In this document: piece after piece, positions 60,798 through 64,000 of the stretch
Position numbering within the stretch: the first letter of the stretch is position 1
Layout: each line of letters opens with the position of its first letter
Assembly (NCBI GenBank): GCA_025465535.1
Contig: JAODMY010000098.1
Coordinates: forward strand, 1-64,000
Reading direction: 5' to 3'
From: Glaciihabitans sp.
GTDB lineage: Bacteria > Actinomycetota > Actinomycetes > Actinomycetales > Microbacteriaceae
Length of the DNA stretch: 64,000 bases
Notes under the pieces: model-generated
Database searches by the model: none
What the model was told of the DNA's origin: nothing
Seen by the model: the letters and a program-made list of their open reading frames with translations, nothing else
Program-made: the position numbers and the translations under genes

Positions 60798-62027
60798 ATG
60801 AGGCCTGGCGTTCGACGGATTGCGATGGTGTCGATGCACACCTCGCCCGCCGCGACGCCCGGGCGAGGAGACGCCGGCGGGATGAACGTCGCGATCCTGG
60901 CTCTCGCCTCCTCCCTTGCGAGTCGAGGGATCGAAGTCGACCTTCTCACCCGCGCGTCCGATACGCCGATCGAGAAGCAGCTGAGCGAGGGCGTGATGCT
61001 GCGGACGCTGGCGGCCGGGGCGCCCATCCCCATGCCCAAGGGAAGGCTCGTGGATGTCGCCGACGAGTTCGGCGAGGCCGTCGCGACCCTGGTCGGCAGG
61101 CAGGCGCCCCGCTATGACCTGCTTCACGCGCACTACTGGCTGAGCGGGCTGGCGACGCTGCCCGTCGCGATCGAGCTCGGATTGCCGTTCGTTCAGAGTT
61201 TCCACACGCTCGGCGCGATGAAGAACAGGGAGCTGGCTCCCGGGGACGAACCAGAGCCGGAGGGGAGGCTGCGCGGCGAGGCATTCCTCGGATCGCAGGC
61301 CGACGCGATCGTCGCGGGTTCCGCCGCGGAGGTCTCCGCGCTGATCGACGATCTTCGGGCGCCACCGGATCGCCTGTGGGTGATTCCACCCGGCGTCGAC
61401 ACCGAGCTCTTCACGCCGGGCAGGGTGGCCAACGACTCTGATGTGCGCAAGTACCTCGGGCTGGAAACGGGACGACCGCTTCTCGTCGTCGCCGGCCGCA
61501 TCCAGCCGCTCAAGGACCAGGAACTCGCCATCCGGGTGCTCGCCGAGGTGCACGCGAGTCGTGGCTGGGCGCCGCTGCTCGTCATCGCGGGTGAGGCGGC
61601 GGACGATGAATACCGGCGCCGACTCGAACGGGTCGCGGCAGACCTCGGGGTCGCAGCCGACGTGCGGTTCGTGGGTGCACTGGATCGCGAGACGCTCGCC
61701 GACCTGCTCGCCGCAGCAACGCTGACCCTCGTGACCTCGCACTCAGAGACGTTCGGGCTCGTCGCTCTGGAATCCGCCGCGAGTGGCACGCCGGTCATTG
61801 GTTTCCGCGGCACGGGACTGGTCGAGTCGATCGCGGACGGCGAGTCCGGCACTTTGGTCGATAGCCGCGAGCCTCGGGACTGGGCGATCGTTGCGTCGTC
61901 GCTCCTCGATGACGCGGCGCGGCTCGAAAGGCTGGGGATCTCGGCAAGGGTGCACGCCGAGGGTTTCACCTGGGCGACGGCAGCCGCCTCGCTTCTCGGG
62001 GTCTACGAGAGCCTCAAGCGCCGCTAG
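60798..62027 (+). CDS. GT4 glycosyltransferase, MshA-like
   Basis: A 409-residue GT-B enzyme. The opening VSMHTSPAATPGRGDAGGMNVAI is close to the UDP/inositol-phosphate loop of MshA, the first enzyme of mycothiol synthesis. Donor-site E-x7-E is HSETFGLVALESAASGTPVIG near 318. Mycothiol use would fit the SigR-RsrA pair in this window. It could also be a related sugar transferase. Leaderless: TACAGT (60786-60791), 6 nt before ATG. Confidence 0.8.
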   Translation: MRPGVRRIAMVSMHTSPAATPGRGDAGGMNVAILALASSLASRGIEVDLLTRASDTPIEKQLSEGVMLRTLAAGAPIPMPKGRLVDVADEFGEAVATLVGRQAPRYDLLHAHYWLSGLATLPVAIELGLPFVQSFHTLGAMKNRELAPGDEPEPEGRLRGEAFLGSQADAIVAGSAAEVSALIDDLRAPPDRLWVIPPGVDTELFTPGRVANDSDVRKYLGLETGRPLLVVAGRIQPLKDQELAIRVLAEVHASRGWAPLLVIAGEAADDEYRRRLERVAADLGVAADVRFVGALDRETLADLLAAATLTLVTSHSETFGLVALESAASGTPVIGFRGTGLVESIADGESGTLVDSREPRDWAIVASSLLDDAARLERLGISARVHAEGFTWATAAASLLGVYESLKRR

Positions 62028-62303
62028 TCGTGATGGTTGCTGGTTGAGTGGCGCGGTGGAGCTGTGGCAATCGCGCCAGCGATTACGCGACCCCAGCTGA
62101 CCACTCGTGCTGAAACTTCATGCGCGTGCTAAAAACGAAGGAGATTCGGCCTTCCAACAGGTTGAACCTATCGTTCAAACGGCTTTTTGCCCAAGACTCC
62201 TTCGTTTTCGGCGGGGATCAGCGCGCAGACTGAGCCAGCGAAGTAGGGCCACGAGGGACGACCTATACGGCTGCTCCTGCGTCGCGGCCTACCCAACCAG
62301 CGG
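62028..62303. other. Intergenic region with a large nested inverted repeat
   Basis: 276 bp without a gene, between convergent genes. AAAACGAAGGAG (62132-62143) pairs perfectly with CTCCTTCGTTTT (62197-62208), enclosing a small TTGAAC-CTATC-GTTCAA hairpin. The outer arms end in A/T runs on both sides, so a bidirectional terminator is the simplest reading. Confidence 0.5.
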
Positions 62304-63710
62304 TTACTGTGGTCTCCCATAGGTCTCGAGCAGCCGCAACCAGATCTCGTTCATGGTCGGATACGCGGGAACCCCGTGCCACAGCCGATCCAGCGGAATC
62401 TCACCGACGATGGCGAACGTCGCCGCCTGCAGCATCTCGCTGACGTCCTGACCGACGAAGGTCACACCGAGAATGATTCCGCGTTTCTCGTCGACGACCA
62501 TTCGCGCTTTGCCCTGGTAATCATCCGCCTGCACGGCCGAGCCGGCCAGCCAGGCCATGTCGTAGTCGACGACTCGGATGTCGTAACCGGCCCTCTCGGC
62601 AGCGGCAGCCGTGAGCCCGACGGAGGCGATCTCCGGGTCGGTGAACGTCACCTGTGGCACGGCTTCGTGATCTGCGGTGGCGACGTGTGCGCCCCACCTG
62701 CCGTCGTCAACGGGCTTGCCAAGAGCCCGGGCTACGATCACGTCTCCGGCGGCGCGGGCCTGGTACTTGCCCTGGTGGGTGAGCAGGGCTCGGTGGTTGA
62801 CGTCGCCGGTCGCGTACAGCCAGTCGAAGCCACGCACCTTCATGGTGTCGTCGACGTCGAGCCAGTCGCCGTCCTCCAAACCGATGCTCGGGAGCCCGAG
62901 GTCGATGCTGCGGGGGACGCGCCCGCTCGCGACGAGCAGTTCGTCCGCGGTCACCGAGGCTCCGTTGTCCAGCTCGATCACGAAGGAGCCGTCGATCTTG
63001 GATACCCCCGTCGGTGAGACCCCGAGGTGAACACTCGCGCCGAGCTCCTTCAGGGATTCCTCGACGAGTTCGCCGGCGAAGGGCTCCTGCCCCGCGAGAA
63101 GGCCGCCGCGTGCCAGGAGCGTGACCCTCGTGCCGAAGCTTGCGTACGCCGTCGCCATTTCGGCCGCGACGACCCCACCGCCGATGATGGCGAGGCTCTC
63201 GGGGGCCGACTTCGCACTGGTCGCGTCCCGACTCGTCCAAGGCTGCGAATCCTTCAGCCCAGGGATGTCCGGAAGCAGGGCCGCCGATCCGGTGGAGACG
63301 CAGACCGCGTGGCGAGCCGTGTACACCGTGTCACCGACGGTGACCTCCCTCTCGCCCGTGATGCGTGCCCAGCCTCGAACGAGGTCGATTCCGGCGCCCT
63401 TCAGCCAGTCGACCTGGCTCGTGTCGTCCCAGTTGTGGATGATGCTGTCGCGCCTGGCAAATACGGCAGCGACATCCAGCTCGCCGGTGATTGCCTCCCT
63501 CGCCCCGCCGACCTTCTGGGCGGCGCGGTACACGATTCCGCTTCGGAGCAGCGTCTTGGACGGCATGCAGGCCCAGTACGAGCACTCGCCGCCGACCAGT
63601 TCCGCCTCGACGATGAGTGTGGTCAGGCCGCCCTGGACCGTGCGATCCGCGACGTTTTCACCGATCGCGCCCGCACCGATAACGATGACGTCGTACTGCG
63701 TGGTAGTCAT
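62304..63710 (-). CDS. E3-like NAD(P)/FAD-dependent disulfide oxidoreductase
   Basis: A 468-residue class I flavin disulfide reductase. FAD motif GAGAIGENVADR near 12, redox pair in GGECSYWACMPSK near 41-53, NAD motif IIGGGVVAAEMATAYASFG near 175, and DWLYATGDVN for the second FAD contact. The C-terminal dimer motif reads AYPTMNE rather than the usual HPTxxE, so the catalytic His is a Tyr. Probably not a classical lipoamide dehydrogenase. TACAGT (63717-63722) lies 6 nt upstream of the ATG. Confidence 0.85.
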   Translation of the reverse strand: MTTTQYDVIVIGAGAIGENVADRTVQGGLTTLIVEAELVGGECSYWACMPSKTLLRSGIVYRAAQKVGGAREAITGELDVAAVFARRDSIIHNWDDTSQVDWLKGAGIDLVRGWARITGEREVTVGDTVYTARHAVCVSTGSAALLPDIPGLKDSQPWTSRDATSAKSAPESLAIIGGGVVAAEMATAYASFGTRVTLLARGGLLAGQEPFAGELVEESLKELGASVHLGVSPTGVSKIDGSFVIELDNGASVTADELLVASGRVPRSIDLGLPSIGLEDGDWLDVDDTMKVRGFDWLYATGDVNHRALLTHQGKYQARAAGDVIVARALGKPVDDGRWGAHVATADHEAVPQVTFTDPEIASVGLTAAAAERAGYDIRVVDYDMAWLAGSAVQADDYQGKARMVVDEKRGIILGVTFVGQDVSEMLQAATFAIVGEIPLDRLWHGVPAYPTMNEIWLRLLETYGRPQ

Positions 63711-63737
63711 TTCTCCACTGTAGTAATCGGGCCTCGC

Positions 63738-64000
63738 TCAGCGCCCGACGAATTTGGCCTCGGTACGCGAGAGGAACGCCTGCATGCCGAGGGCGACATC
63801 CTCTGTCTGCATCAGGCGAACCAGCTCGGGCTGCAGCTGCGCCTCCGCGGCCTGATCGCCCTCGCGAATCGCGAGCTTCGCGTTGGTGAGCGCGGACTGC
63901 ACGGCAAGCGGAGCCTGGGCAGCAATCCGCTCGGCGATCTCGAGAGCTCGCCGGTACTGCGTGCCGTCCGCGACGACCTCCTGCACGAGCCCCATCCGCA
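63738..64000 (-). CDS. Enoyl-CoA hydratase/isomerase family protein, C-terminal part
   Basis: The final 87 or so codons of a crotonase-fold protein; the 5' end lies beyond 64000. Visible: GLVQEVV, ERIAAQAPLAVQSALTNAKLAI and the C-terminal trimerisation helices TEDVALGMQAFLSRTEAKFVGR. Hydration of enoyl-CoA is the usual family activity. The active-site glutamates lie outside the window. Confidence 0.85.
   Translation of the reverse strand, partial: RMGLVQEVVADGTQYRRALEIAERIAAQAPLAVQSALTNAKLAIREGDQAAEAQLQPELVRLMQTEDVALGMQAFLSRTEAKFVGR

Overview
The window is high-G+C actinobacterial DNA. A multifunctional 2-oxoglutarate decarboxylase (Kgd), a SigR/RsrA thiol-stress pair, the aroA-rsgA pair, an MshA-like glycosyltransferase, NnrD, GuaB1, a PASTA-type class A penicillin-binding protein and an SOS-type DUF222/HNH gene together suggest Microbacteriaceae or a close relative. 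About 55 genes are present. No rRNA, tRNA or CRISPR array was found. At least 16 genes show a leaderless layout: a TAnnnT-like -10 hexamer exactly 6-7 nt before the ATG or GTG.

Layout. 1-11.4 kb: a membrane-fused alpha/beta hydrolase, flavin enzymes, a TetR-controlled MFS operon with two matching palindromes, gluconokinase, a second MFS pump and histidinol-phosphatase. 10.7-18.0 kb: a FadR-type regulator divergent from a catabolic operon (ribose-type ABC permease, lipoprotein binding protein, double ATPase, phosphotriesterase-like hydrolase, amidase), with three regulator-like operators in the shared region. 18.0-29.7 kb: core genes rsgA, aroA, sigR-rsrA, the PBP, kgd and guaB1. 29.9-32.3 kb: two CNNM/CorC-type membrane proteins.

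32.4-38.2 kb: a DUF222/HNH endonuclease gene with a LexA-like box is split in two by a 4,138-bp mobile element. An 11-bp direct repeat (ATCGCAAACGG) flanks the element, and removing it restores the reading frame exactly. The element carries a large serine recombinase at its right end, an HUH rolling-circle initiator with a coupled small gene, and a lower-G+C cargo gene for an unrecognised protein with a C-terminal membrane segment. The integrase -10 lies inside the element next to the att core. A reasonable -35 at 17-bp spacing appears only when the two ends are joined in a circle.

38.3-64 kb: an OYE-type flavoprotein, a HAD hydrolase and NnrD with overlapping divergent -10 elements, a GT87-like membrane protein, a thiamine-binding protein, a histidine kinase/membrane partner/response regulator operon with a second orphan regulator, metX and metY, four further transporters (two DHA2/MFS types, an AraJ-like MFS and an SMR pump), a phosphoribosyltransferase-ung pair, a GNAT enzyme, a second amidase, SDRs, the MshA-like glycosyltransferase, an E3-like flavoprotein and a truncated enoyl-CoA hydratase at the right edge.

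A recurring oddity is short tandem duplication (12-19-bp units) right at gene stop codons, seen at six places and in several cases repeating the stop in frame.
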